From Streptomyces tailanensis (GTDB lineage: Bacteria > Actinomycetota > Actinomycetes > Streptomycetales > Streptomycetaceae), in assembly GCF_008386495.1 (NCBI RefSeq), contig NZ_VTHJ01000024.1, forward strand, positions 73,983-120,460: a stretch of DNA of 46,478 bases, in the 5' to 3' direction. This document shows positions 1-7,193 of this stretch, piece after piece. A model generated the notes under the pieces. The model was given only the letters and a program-made list of their open reading frames with translations, was not told the origin of the DNA and searched no databases. A program made the translations under genes and the position numbers. Each line of letters opens with the position of its first letter. The first letter of the stretch is position 1.

Positions 1-290
1 TGGTCGTCGAGGCCGCCCGGGGCGGCTCCACCGCCCTCCAGGTCCGCCCCGCCTCCCCCGAAGCCTTCGGCCACGACGACTCGGGCGCCCCCGTCCTCGT
101 ACGAGCGAACGTCACCTCGTACCTGTCGGTCCCCCTGACAACCCCCGACGGCCACGTCAAGGCCGTCCTGACCCTCTTCCGCACAGGAGCCCGCCTGGCG
201 TTCTCGATGGCCGAGGCGAAGGCGATGGACACGATGGCCCGCCACATCGCCCTGGCCATGAAACGAGACGCCCGCAGGAGCGCCCCCTAA
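1..290 (+). CDS. GAF-domain protein, C-terminal part
   Basis: The reading frame is open from the left edge (codons begin at base 3) to a TAA at 288-290, giving about 95 residues with no start in the window. The segment YLSVPLTTPDGHVKAVLTLF followed by a helix ending in ARHIALAMKRDARR is typical of the last strands and final helix of a GAF ligand-binding domain. Its role in the full protein (phosphatase, ANTAR regulator or plain sensor) cannot be told because the N-terminus lies outside the window. The stop codon directly abuts a dispersed repeat that begins at 291. Confidence 0.7.
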   Translation, partial: VVEAARGGSTALQVRPASPEAFGHDDSGAPVLVRANVTSYLSVPLTTPDGHVKAVLTLFRTGARLAFSMAEAKAMDTMARHIALAMKRDARRSAP

Positions 291-431
291 GGGGCGCGGG
301 GCTGTATCGATTTGCGGCTCCGCCGCGATGGGGGTCCCTCCCGCTCATGGGGGCCCCTCCCGCTCGAGCGAAGTCGAGAGTGGGGGAGAAGCCGAGAGTG
401 GGGGAGCGACCAGCCACGACGACCCCGCAGC
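291..431. repeat. Dispersed Streptomyces-type repeat, split by another repeat
   Basis: The left part (291-327, beginning AGGGGCGCGGGG) and the right part (407-431, CGACCAGCCACGACGAC then CCGCAGCC) resemble the two halves of the repeat at 9351-9400, which has the same beginning and a similar ending. Here the halves are separated by 79 bp of a second, unrelated repeat (328-406). No gene is seen between 291 and 479, so these repeats account for most of the gap. Confidence 0.65.
328..406 (-). repeat. Six-frame-open dispersed repeat, partly duplicated copy
   Basis: Read on the minus strand this is the CTCCCCCACTCTCGG...GCTCGAGCGGGAGG...CCCCCAT element also found at 14003-14044, 14760-14801 and 17974-18014. 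In this copy both ends are duplicated: CCGAGAGTGGGGGAG follows a near-identical stretch, and ATGGGGG(T/C)CCCTCCCGCTC occurs twice. It lies inside the repeat at 291-431. Confidence 0.75.
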
Positions 432-479
432 CCAAAGCAGCCCCACGCCCCAACGGCGCCCCCGGCTCAACCGGCGGAG

Positions 480-1274
480 CTAAGCCGCGTCCCGCATCAC
501 TTGATCCCGCAACCGATCACAGCACCGACTGATCAACCGAGACACATGCATCTGCGAGATCCCCAACTGCTCGGCGATCCGGCTCTGCGTCATGTCCCCG
601 AAGAACCGCATGTACAAGATGGCCCGCTCCCGCTCCGGCAAGGCGGCCAGCCGCGGCTTCACGGCCTCCCTGTCCACCACCGTGTCGAGCGCGGGATCGG
701 GCGCCCCGAGCGCGTCGCTGAGCGAGTACCCGTCCTCACTGCCGGGCAGCTCCGCGTCCAGCGACAGCGCGGTGAAGCTCTCCAGGGCCTCCAGTCCGAC
801 CTGGACGTCCTCCTCGCTCATGTCGGCGTGTTCGGCTATCTCGGCGACGGTGGGCCGGCGGCCCGAGATGGTCTGGGACAGGTCCTGGCTGGCGAACCGG
901 ACACGGTTGCGCAGGTCCTGGACCCGGCGCGGCACATGCAGGGTCCACATGTGGTCCCGGAAGTGCCGCTTGATCTCACCGGTGACGGTGGGTACCGCGT
1001 AGCTCTCGAAGGCGTTGCCGCGTGCGGGATCGTAGCGGTCGACGGCCTTGACCAAGCCGAGCGCGGCGACCTGGCGCAGGTCCTCGTAGCTCTCGCCCCG
1101 GCTGCGGAAGCGTCCGGCGAGCCGTTCGGCCATGGGCAGCCACGCCTCGACGATCTCGTCGCGGAGGGTGTCCCGCTGCGGGCCCGGCGGAAGCGAGGCC
1201 AGCTTCCGGAATGCCTCCGCGGTGTCGGGGGCGTCGTCGTGCGGGTGGCGCTTCGCGTTGTCCTGAGTACGCAT
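480..1274 (-). CDS. RNA polymerase sigma factor, SigB/SigF/SigG family
   Basis: 264 aa, a normal length for the family. Region 2 is visible at about residues 60-100 (YEDLRQVAALGLVKAVDRYD, then an AFESYAVPTVTGEIKRHFRD box), region 3 at about 120-165 (RRPTVAEIAEHADMSEE), and the region 4.2 helix-turn-helix at the C-terminus (DMTQSRIAEQLGISQMHVSR). It directs RNA polymerase to a stress or developmental promoter class. The ATG at 1274 is preceded by AGGGAG 12 bases upstream; in-frame GTG starts further upstream are possible. No anti-sigma or anti-anti-sigma gene is adjacent. Candidate promoters for this class occur elsewhere in the window. Which Streptomyces paralogue it is cannot be decided from sequence alone. 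Confidence 0.93.
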   Translation of the reverse strand: MRTQDNAKRHPHDDAPDTAEAFRKLASLPPGPQRDTLRDEIVEAWLPMAERLAGRFRSRGESYEDLRQVAALGLVKAVDRYDPARGNAFESYAVPTVTGEIKRHFRDHMWTLHVPRRVQDLRNRVRFASQDLSQTISGRRPTVAEIAEHADMSEEDVQVGLEALESFTALSLDAELPGSEDGYSLSDALGAPDPALDTVVDREAVKPRLAALPERERAILYMRFFGDMTQSRIAEQLGISQMHVSRLISRCCDRLRDQVMRDAA

Positions 1275-1447
1275 GGTGCGTCGCAACTCCCTGGATGGTG
1301 CTCTGGGGTGGACGGTCACCGTGGGGGCGCGGGCGTGCGCAGGAGTCGGCACACCCGTGATGGAAACATCGCCTCTCCCACGGACGTGCCTCCTGTCCGA
1401 AGCACTGTCGTGCGCCTGCCCCGGTCCATACGCGACAAACACACGCA

Positions 1448-1472
1448 GGTTTTTCCTGTGCCGGGAGGGTGA
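1448..1472 (+). promoter_or_regulatory. Weak stress-sigma-like promoter
   Basis: GGTTT, 14 bases, then GGGTGA, lying 40 bases upstream of the ThDP enzyme start. It matches the GNNTN-N14-GGGTAY pattern except for G instead of A in the -10 box. The divergent sigma gene begins 174 bases away. This is pattern recognition only. Confidence 0.25.
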
Positions 1473-1511
1473 CTCGGGCGGAGGATCACGAAAACTCCCG
1501 GGAGGTCCAGT

Positions 1512-3311
1512 ATGAGCGTCACGGTCGCCGATCACATCCTGCAGCGGTTGCGCGAATGGGGAGTCGAACACGTATTCGGCTACCCGGGCGATGGCATCAA
1601 CGGCCTGCTCGCCGCCTGGGGGCGGGCCGAGGACAGGCCCCGGTTCATCCAGTCGCGGCATGAGGAGATGTCCGCGTTCCAGGCGGTGGGTTACGCGAAG
1701 TTCTCGGGTCGGCTCGGAGTGTGCGCGGCGACCTCGGGGCCGGGCGCCATCCATCTGCTCAACGGCCTGTACGACGCCAAGCTGGACCACGTGCCGGTGC
1801 TCGCGGTCGTCGGCCAGACGCACCGCAGCGCGATGGGCGGCTCGTACCAGCAGGAGGTGGACCTGCACACCCTGTTCAAGGACGTGGCCTCGGACTTCGT
1901 CGAGACGGTGACCGTCCCCGAGCAGCTGCCGAACGTCCTGGACCGGGCGATCCGCACCGCGTACGCCCGCCGCGCCCCGACAGCCGTCATCATCCCCGGT
2001 GACGTGCAGGAACTGGACTACGCGGCGCCGACGCACGAGTTCAAGATGGTGCCCTCCAGCCTGGACCGCAGCGGCTGGACGGCGGTCCCCTCGGCGGAGT
2101 CGGTCGAGCGGGCGGCGGAGATCCTGAACGCCGGGGACAAGGTCGCGATCCTGGTCGGCCAGGGCGCGGCCGGGGCCCCTGCCGAGGTCGAGCGGATCGC
2201 CGAGGCGCTCGGCGCGGGAGTCGCCAAGGCGCTGCTCGGCAAGGACGCGCTGAGCGACGAACTGCCGTACGTCACCGGCGCGATCGGTCTGCTGGGCACG
2301 CGCCCCTCGTACGAGCTGATGCGCGACTGCGACACACTGCTGACCATCGGCTCGTCGTTCCCGTACTCCCAGTTCCTGCCGGACTTCGGCAAGGCGCGGG
2401 CGGTCCAGATCGACATCGATCCGCACATGGTCGGGATGCGCTACCCGTACGAGGTGAACCTGGTCGGTGACGCCAGGGCGACGCTGGAGCGGCTGATCCC
2501 GCTGATCAGGGCGGAGGAGCGGGGACGTGAGTGGTACGACGAGGTGTGCGCGAACGTGGCGCGCTGGCGTGAGGTGATGGCGCGGCGGGCGGAGCTGTCG
2601 GCCCACCCGATCAACCCGGAGTATGTGGCCCACGCGCTCGATCCGCTGCTGCCGGGCAACGCGATCATCTCCTCGGACTCCGGTTCGGCGGCGAACTGGT
2701 ACGCCCGGCATCTGACCATGCGGGAGGGCATGCGCGCGTCACTGTCGGGCACGCTGGCGACGATGGGCTGCGGGGTGCCGTACGCGATCGGCGCGAAGTT
2801 CGCCCATCCGAACCGTCCGGCGATCGCGCTGGTCGGGGACGGGGCGATGCAGATGAACGGGCTGGCGGAGCTGATCACGGCGGCGAAGTACAAGGACCGG
2901 TGGGAGGACCCGCGGCTGGTCGTGGGCGTGTGGAACAACCACGACCTGAACCAGGTGACGTGGGAGCTGCGCGCGATGGGCGGCGAGCCGTCCTTCCTGC
3001 CCTCGCAGGAGCTCCCGGACGTCCAGTACGGCGCCTTCGCCCGCTCCCTCGGCCTGACCGGCGTCCGCGTGGAGAAGCCGGAGGACGTCGAGGCCGGCTG
3101 GCGCGCCGGCCTGGAGGCCGACGGCCCCGCCGTCATCGAGTTCCTCACCGACCCGGCGGTCCCCCCGATCCCGCCCCACGCCACCTGGGAGCAGATGGAG
3201 TCCACAGCCGCCTCGATCCTCAAGGGCGACCCCGACCGAGGCTCAATGATCAAACAGGGCTTCAAGGCAAAGATGCAGGAGTTCCTGCCGGGCCACAGGG
3301 ACAAGAGCTAA
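1512..3311 (+). CDS. ThDP-dependent pyruvate oxidase / pyruvate:quinone dehydrogenase-like enzyme
   Basis: 599 aa with the three-domain fold of the acetolactate synthase/pyruvate oxidase family. The N-terminal Pyr domain carries FGYPGDGINGL (residues 22-32) and the catalytic glutamate after RH (E51/E52). A central domain spans about 190-340. The C-terminal PP domain has the ThDP motif GDGAMQMNGLAELI near residue 440, ending in VVGVWNNHD. The family oxidatively decarboxylates pyruvate (PoxB type) or handles related 2-oxoacids; the substrate cannot be fixed from sequence. The start is supported by GGGAGG 6 bases upstream. It is divergent from the sigma gene. The C-terminal end lacks an obvious PoxB lipid-binding helix, so membrane activation is uncertain. 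Confidence 0.85.
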   Translation: MSVTVADHILQRLREWGVEHVFGYPGDGINGLLAAWGRAEDRPRFIQSRHEEMSAFQAVGYAKFSGRLGVCAATSGPGAIHLLNGLYDAKLDHVPVLAVVGQTHRSAMGGSYQQEVDLHTLFKDVASDFVETVTVPEQLPNVLDRAIRTAYARRAPTAVIIPGDVQELDYAAPTHEFKMVPSSLDRSGWTAVPSAESVERAAEILNAGDKVAILVGQGAAGAPAEVERIAEALGAGVAKALLGKDALSDELPYVTGAIGLLGTRPSYELMRDCDTLLTIGSSFPYSQFLPDFGKARAVQIDIDPHMVGMRYPYEVNLVGDARATLERLIPLIRAEERGREWYDEVCANVARWREVMARRAELSAHPINPEYVAHALDPLLPGNAIISSDSGSAANWYARHLTMREGMRASLSGTLATMGCGVPYAIGAKFAHPNRPAIALVGDGAMQMNGLAELITAAKYKDRWEDPRLVVGVWNNHDLNQVTWELRAMGGEPSFLPSQELPDVQYGAFARSLGLTGVRVEKPEDVEAGWRAGLEADGPAVIEFLTDPAVPPIPPHATWEQMESTAASILKGDPDRGSMIKQGFKAKMQEFLPGHRDKS

Positions 3312-3318
3312 GAACCCC

Positions 3319-3343
3319 GTGTCGGCTGCTGGTCTTCGGGTAC
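3319..3343 (+). promoter_or_regulatory. Stress-sigma (GNNTN-N14-GGGTAC) promoter candidate
   Basis: GTGTC at 3319-3323, a 14-base spacer, then GGGTAC at 3338-3343, 30 bases upstream of the DUF2795 gene start at 3374. The spacing and both boxes match the promoter class described for Streptomyces SigB-type factors. Confidence 0.45.
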
Positions 3344-3373
3344 GCGGTGGGCCTCGAAGATCTGGAGGGAGCC

Positions 3374-3787
3374 ATGCAGCGAGGCAGCGACCGGCTGAGC
3401 GTCCACCGTGACGACGAGATGAAGCATGAACTGCAGGGGCTGCTCCGTTCGGGGCACCCCACCCGGGTCGAGGAGTGGCACGACCCGGAACCGCCCGCCG
3501 AGGACGACCCGGATGTCGCGTACGGGCCGGTGACGCCGGGCCGGGCGCGGGAGCGCGTCGAGACGGTGCGGTTCGAACTGGCCCGGCTCCTGGGCCGTAC
3601 GTCCTTCCCGGCGGGTCCCGGTGAACTGATCCGCGTCCTGCGCGACCGGCACGCTCCGGACGGGCTCGTCGAGTCGCTGGAGCGGTTGCCGAGGAAGCAG
3701 CACTACGACTCCGTGCACCAGCTCGCGCAGGCGGTCGTGCGCGCCCAGGAGGGAAGCGGGCGAGGCGCCCGGGGATCCACCGCATAA
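3374..3787 (+). CDS. DUF2795 domain protein
   Basis: 137 aa, acidic in the middle (PPAEDDPDVAYG). The C-terminal half (about 68-125) reads ARLLGRTSFPAGPGELIRVL...ESLERLPRKQHYDSVHQLAQ, the pattern of DUF2795, a small helical domain common in actinobacteria and often annotated as stress-associated without a proven function. The ATG at 3374 has GGAGGGA 3 bases upstream, closer than usual but the only good ribosome site. It lies 62 bases after the ThDP gene with its own candidate promoter. Confidence 0.8.
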   Translation: MQRGSDRLSVHRDDEMKHELQGLLRSGHPTRVEEWHDPEPPAEDDPDVAYGPVTPGRARERVETVRFELARLLGRTSFPAGPGELIRVLRDRHAPDGLVESLERLPRKQHYDSVHQLAQAVVRAQEGSGRGARGSTA

Positions 3788-3933
3788 GGCACGGAAGGCA
3801 CGGAACCCAGGCACGGAACCCGCACACGGCACCGACGCATAGCCGCCCTGCGCAGGGGCACTGCGGGCGTCGTCACGCCACCGGACATCGTGCCCCCCCC
3901 GCAGCCGGGGAGCACGTAAGGAGGCCCAGATCC

Positions 3934-4374
3934 ATGGCCGATTTCGTAAGGGAAGTCATGACACCGGGCGTCGTCGCGGTCCGCCCGGACGCCTCGCTCG
4001 TCGAAGTGGCGCAGGTGATGCGCGCGCAGGACATCGGCGATGTCCTCGTCGCCACGGACGGTCAGCTAGTCGGGGTCCTGACCGACCGTGACATCACGTT
4101 GCGCGCCGTCGCCGATGGCGCCGATCCGCTGACGGTGAGCGCCCAGGCGGTGTGCACCCCGAACCCGGTGGTGATCGGTCCCGACGACGCGGTGTCGGCC
4201 GCGGTCGAGCTGATGCGCGACCACGCGGTACGCCGGCTTCCGGTCCTGGACGAGGGCCATCCCGTGGGCATGGTGAGCCTCGGCGACCTGGCCGTCGCGC
4301 AGGACCCGGGCTCCGCGCTCGCCGACATCAGCCGCGCCGAACCGGACAGCTGGCCGGGCGCGGCCCCCGGCTGA
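3934..4374 (+). CDS. CBS-domain pair protein
   Basis: 146 aa consisting of two CBS domains. The first is about residues 8-60 (MTPGVVAVRPDASLVEVAQV, then DIGDVLVATDGQLVGVLTDR) and the second about 75-125 (CTPNPVVIGPDDAVSAAVEL, then RRLPVLDEGHPVGMVSLGDL). Stand-alone CBS pairs bind adenine nucleotides and act as energy or redox sensors that modulate partner proteins; the partner is unknown. AAGGAGG lies 8-9 bases upstream of the ATG. No transmembrane segment or extra domain is present. Confidence 0.9.
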   Translation: MADFVREVMTPGVVAVRPDASLVEVAQVMRAQDIGDVLVATDGQLVGVLTDRDITLRAVADGADPLTVSAQAVCTPNPVVIGPDDAVSAAVELMRDHAVRRLPVLDEGHPVGMVSLGDLAVAQDPGSALADISRAEPDSWPGAAPG

Positions 4375-4375
4375 C

Positions 4376-4427
4376 GAGCGAGCGAGCGAGCGTACATCGA
4401 CGACACGGACGACACGGACGACTCCGA
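4376..4427. repeat. Tandem microrepeats upstream of the decarboxylase gene
   Basis: Four GAGC units (4376-4391) are followed by three 9-bp units at 4401, 4410 and 4419 (CGACACGGA twice, then CGACTCCGA). They fill the 66-base gap between the CBS gene and the decarboxylase start. Confidence 0.7.
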
Positions 4428-4440
4428 CGAGCGAGCGCAC

Positions 4441-5934
4441 ATGACCTACGCAAGCGCACATGAACGGAAGCTCGACCATTCCAGGGCCCCCGTCCTGGAG
4501 GCGCTGGAGCACCACCGGCGTTCCGGCCGGCACGCGTTCACGCCGCCCGGCCACAAGGGCGGTACGGGTGTCGACGCCCGGGCCGCCCTGACCCTCGGCC
4601 CCGACGTGTTCGCGTCCGACATACTCGCCCTCAACGGCCTGGACGACCGGCGGATGTCCGGCCGGTTCCTGGAACGGGCCGAGGAGCTGATGGCGGACGC
4701 GGTGGACGCGGACCGCGCGTACTTCTCCACCTGCGGCAGCTCCCTGTCGGTGAAGGCGTCGATGCTGGCGGTGGCGGGACCGGGCGAGCGGCTGCTGATC
4801 GCGCGCAACGCCCACAAGTCGGTGATCGCGGGCGTGGTCCTCGCCGGGATCGAGCCGGTGTGGGTGCGCCCGCGCTGGGACGCCGGGCACCATCTGTCGC
4901 ATCCGCCGGACCCGGAGGAAGCCGCCGAGGCCTTCGAGCGGGCACCGGACGCGAAGGGCATGCTGCTGGTCTCGCCCACCGCGTACGGCACGTGCGCGGA
5001 CATCGCCGGCATCGCCGAGGTGTGTCACGCGCGGGGCCGTCCGCTGATCGTGGACGAGGCGTGGGGCGCCCATCTGCCGTTCCACGAGGCCCTGCCGAGC
5101 TGGGCGATGGACGCGGGCGCCGACCTGTGCGTGACGTCCGTGCACAAGATGGGCGCGGGCCTGGAGCAGGGCTCGGTCTTCCATCTGCGGGGCGATCTGG
5201 TCGACCCGGCGGTGCTCAGGCTGCGCGGCGATCTGCTCAACACCACCAACCCGTCGGTGCTGATGTGGGCGGCGCTGGACGGCTGGCGGCGGCAGATGGT
5301 GGAGCGCGGCCACGAACTCCTCGACCAGACGCTGACGTTGGCGCGCCGAGTGCGCGAGGAGGTGGCGGCGCTGTCCGGGCTCTCCCCGCTCGGGGCCGCC
5401 GAACTCGTCGGTGCCGGGCGGTCGTTCGCGTACGACCCGCTGATGATCGTCATCGACGTCTCCGGGCTCGGTACGAGCGGTTACGCGGCCGTCGACCGGC
5501 TGCGCGCCCACCGTCAGGTCGACCTCGGTCTCGGCGACCACCGTCGCGTCGTCGCCCAGCTCACCCAGGCCGACACCGAGGAGACCTGCGGTGCCCTGCT
5601 GGACGCCCTGACGGAACTCGTCAAGCAGCGCGGGAGCCTGCCGTCGCCGCCGCCCATCCGGCTGCCGACGCCCGAGGGACTGGAACTCGCGGAGGTGATG
5701 TCACCCCGTGACGCCCTCTTCGGGCCCGTCGAGGAGGTGCCGGTCGCTCAGGCCGTGGGGCGGGTGGCCGCGGAGCCCGCGAGCCCGTATCCCCCCGGCG
5801 TGCCGGTCGTCTGTCCGGGCGAGCGGATCAACCGGGAGGTGGTCGAGTACCTCATGTCCGGTGTCGGGCAAGGCATGTACGTGCCCGACCCCTCCGACCC
5901 GGAACTACGCACCCTGAGGGTGGTGGCGTCATGA
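4441..5934 (+). CDS. Orn/Lys/Arg decarboxylase-family PLP enzyme
   Basis: 497 aa, fold type I PLP enzyme of the ornithine/lysine/arginine decarboxylase major domain. Landmarks are FTPPGHKGGTG near residue 35, the PLP-pyridine aspartate in IVDEAWGAHLPFHE (D205), the Schiff-base lysine in TSVHKMGAGLEQGS (K236), and a C-terminal domain ending in GERINREVVEYL. It would form a polyamine or another amine from a basic amino acid; sequence does not show which one. It lacks the N-terminal wing domain of the large E. coli enzymes, as expected for the short SpeA/YaaO-like class. The start codon has only a weak ribosome site within GAGCGAGC repeats. Its stop overlaps the next gene by 4 bases (ATGA). Confidence 0.85.
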   Translation: MTYASAHERKLDHSRAPVLEALEHHRRSGRHAFTPPGHKGGTGVDARAALTLGPDVFASDILALNGLDDRRMSGRFLERAEELMADAVDADRAYFSTCGSSLSVKASMLAVAGPGERLLIARNAHKSVIAGVVLAGIEPVWVRPRWDAGHHLSHPPDPEEAAEAFERAPDAKGMLLVSPTAYGTCADIAGIAEVCHARGRPLIVDEAWGAHLPFHEALPSWAMDAGADLCVTSVHKMGAGLEQGSVFHLRGDLVDPAVLRLRGDLLNTTNPSVLMWAALDGWRRQMVERGHELLDQTLTLARRVREEVAALSGLSPLGAAELVGAGRSFAYDPLMIVIDVSGLGTSGYAAVDRLRAHRQVDLGLGDHRRVVAQLTQADTEETCGALLDALTELVKQRGSLPSPPPIRLPTPEGLELAEVMSPRDALFGPVEEVPVAQAVGRVAAEPASPYPPGVPVVCPGERINREVVEYLMSGVGQGMYVPDPSDPELRTLRVVAS

Positions 5935-6644
5935 CCCGAGACCAGACAGCCGAGATCAGCGCGACGTCCCACTCTGTCGACGTCGGCGAGGTGACCACCC
6001 GGTATCTGCTGTACGGCCTGCTGCCGTCCTGGTTCGTCCCGGGAGTGGCCGACTGGGTGATGCACCGGCGGACCCGTATCGAGGAGACGGCGGGTACGAA
6101 GGAGTCGCTGATCCACTCGCTGATGATGACCGAGGTCGGCGTCCCCATCGCGCTGACCCTGCGCTATGAGGTCAACCCCCTGCTGCTGTCGGTGCAGTTG
6201 GCCGGAGCGGCCGCGCACGAGGCGACCGCGCTGTGGGACGTGCGGACCGCCGTCGACAGCGACCGTGAGGTCAAGCCGATCGAGCAGCACATCCACAGCT
6301 TCCTGGAGTCACTGCCCTTCGGGGCGCTCGCCGCCCTGATGTGCCTGCGCAACGACCAGGTCAAGTCCCTCCTGCGAGGCGGGCGTGGGGACCCGGACGC
6401 CTGGCGGCTCGTACCGCGCCGAAGGCCCCTGTCGCGCGGCTATCTCACGGGCATCGGCCTCGCGATCGGTACGTGCGTCCTGCTGCCGTACGGCGAGGAA
6501 CTGCTGCGCTGCGTACGGGCGGCGCGTCGGCGACGCCGGGACGAGAAGCACGAGACGCACGGGAACCACGGGAACCACCGGTGGTACACCACCGCCGACG
6601 CTGCGACGTGGCGGGCGGCGGAACACGGAGCGAAAGGAGACTGA
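5931..6644 (+). CDS. Unrecognised integral membrane protein with conserved-looking His/Glu motifs
   Basis: 237 aa. I do not recognise a named family. Hydrophobic stretches lie at about residues 25-40, 68-97, 127-140 and 172-188. Between and beside them are polar motifs resembling metal ligands: DWVMHRRTRIE (41-51), H62, HEATALWD (96-103) and EQHIHSFLE (118-126). The last 40 residues are arginine-rich, then HETHGNHGNH, which comes from a short tandem repeat and is probably a disordered cytoplasmic tail. It is translationally coupled to the decarboxylase (ATGA overlap) and lies 6 bases before the DJ-1/PfpI gene, so these and the catalase may form one transcript. A membrane metalloprotein is only an inference. 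Confidence 0.75.
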   Translation: MTRDQTAEISATSHSVDVGEVTTRYLLYGLLPSWFVPGVADWVMHRRTRIEETAGTKESLIHSLMMTEVGVPIALTLRYEVNPLLLSVQLAGAAAHEATALWDVRTAVDSDREVKPIEQHIHSFLESLPFGALAALMCLRNDQVKSLLRGGRGDPDAWRLVPRRRPLSRGYLTGIGLAIGTCVLLPYGEELLRCVRAARRRRRDEKHETHGNHGNHRWYTTADAATWRAAEHGAKGD

Positions 6645-6650
6645 GCACCC

Positions 6651-7193
6651 ATGCGTATCGCATTCCTGACCGCACCCCAGGGTGTCGAGCAGATCGAGCT
6701 GACCGACCCCTGGCAGGCGGTGACGGACGCCGGTCACGAGCCCGTGCTGGTGTCGACGAAGCCCGGCCACATCCAGGCCTTCCACCATCTCGACAAGGCG
6801 GACACCTTCCCCGTGGACGACGTCGTGGGAGAGGTGCCGGTCGAGTCGTTCGACGGGCTCGTGCTGCCGGGCGGGGTGGCCAACCCCGACTTCCTGCGGA
6901 TGGACGACAAGGCCGTGGCGTTCGTCCAGGACTTCTTCCAGCAGGGCCGGCCCGTGGCCGCCATCTGCCACGCTCCGTGGACGCTGGTCGAGGCCGATGT
7001 CGTACGCGGCCGGGTGCTGACCTCGTGGCCGAGCCTGCGCAAGGACATCCAGAACGCGGGCGGCACCTGGATCGACGAGCAGGTCAAGGTGTGCGACCAC
7101 GGCCCGAACAAGCTGATCACCAGCCGTAGGCCGGACGACCTGAAGGCGTTCTGCGAGGCCTTCCTGGACGTGTTCACCGAGGAGGCGGCCTGA
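6651..7193 (+). CDS. DJ-1/PfpI-family protein (type 1 glutamine amidotransferase-like)
   Basis: 180 aa, a full-length PfpI/YhbO-like domain. The nucleophile elbow is AAICHAPW (C106, H107), and an acidic residue after VLPGGVANPDFLR fits the family. Members act as chaperones, deglycases or hydrolases of damaged metabolites, often under oxidative or carbonyl stress. The start is preceded by AAAGGAG. The stop overlaps the catalase start (TGATG), so the two are translationally coupled. The catalase itself ends in a second domain of the same fold. Confidence 0.9.
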   Translation: MRIAFLTAPQGVEQIELTDPWQAVTDAGHEPVLVSTKPGHIQAFHHLDKADTFPVDDVVGEVPVESFDGLVLPGGVANPDFLRMDDKAVAFVQDFFQQGRPVAAICHAPWTLVEADVVRGRVLTSWPSLRKDIQNAGGTWIDEQVKVCDHGPNKLITSRRPDDLKAFCEAFLDVFTEEAA

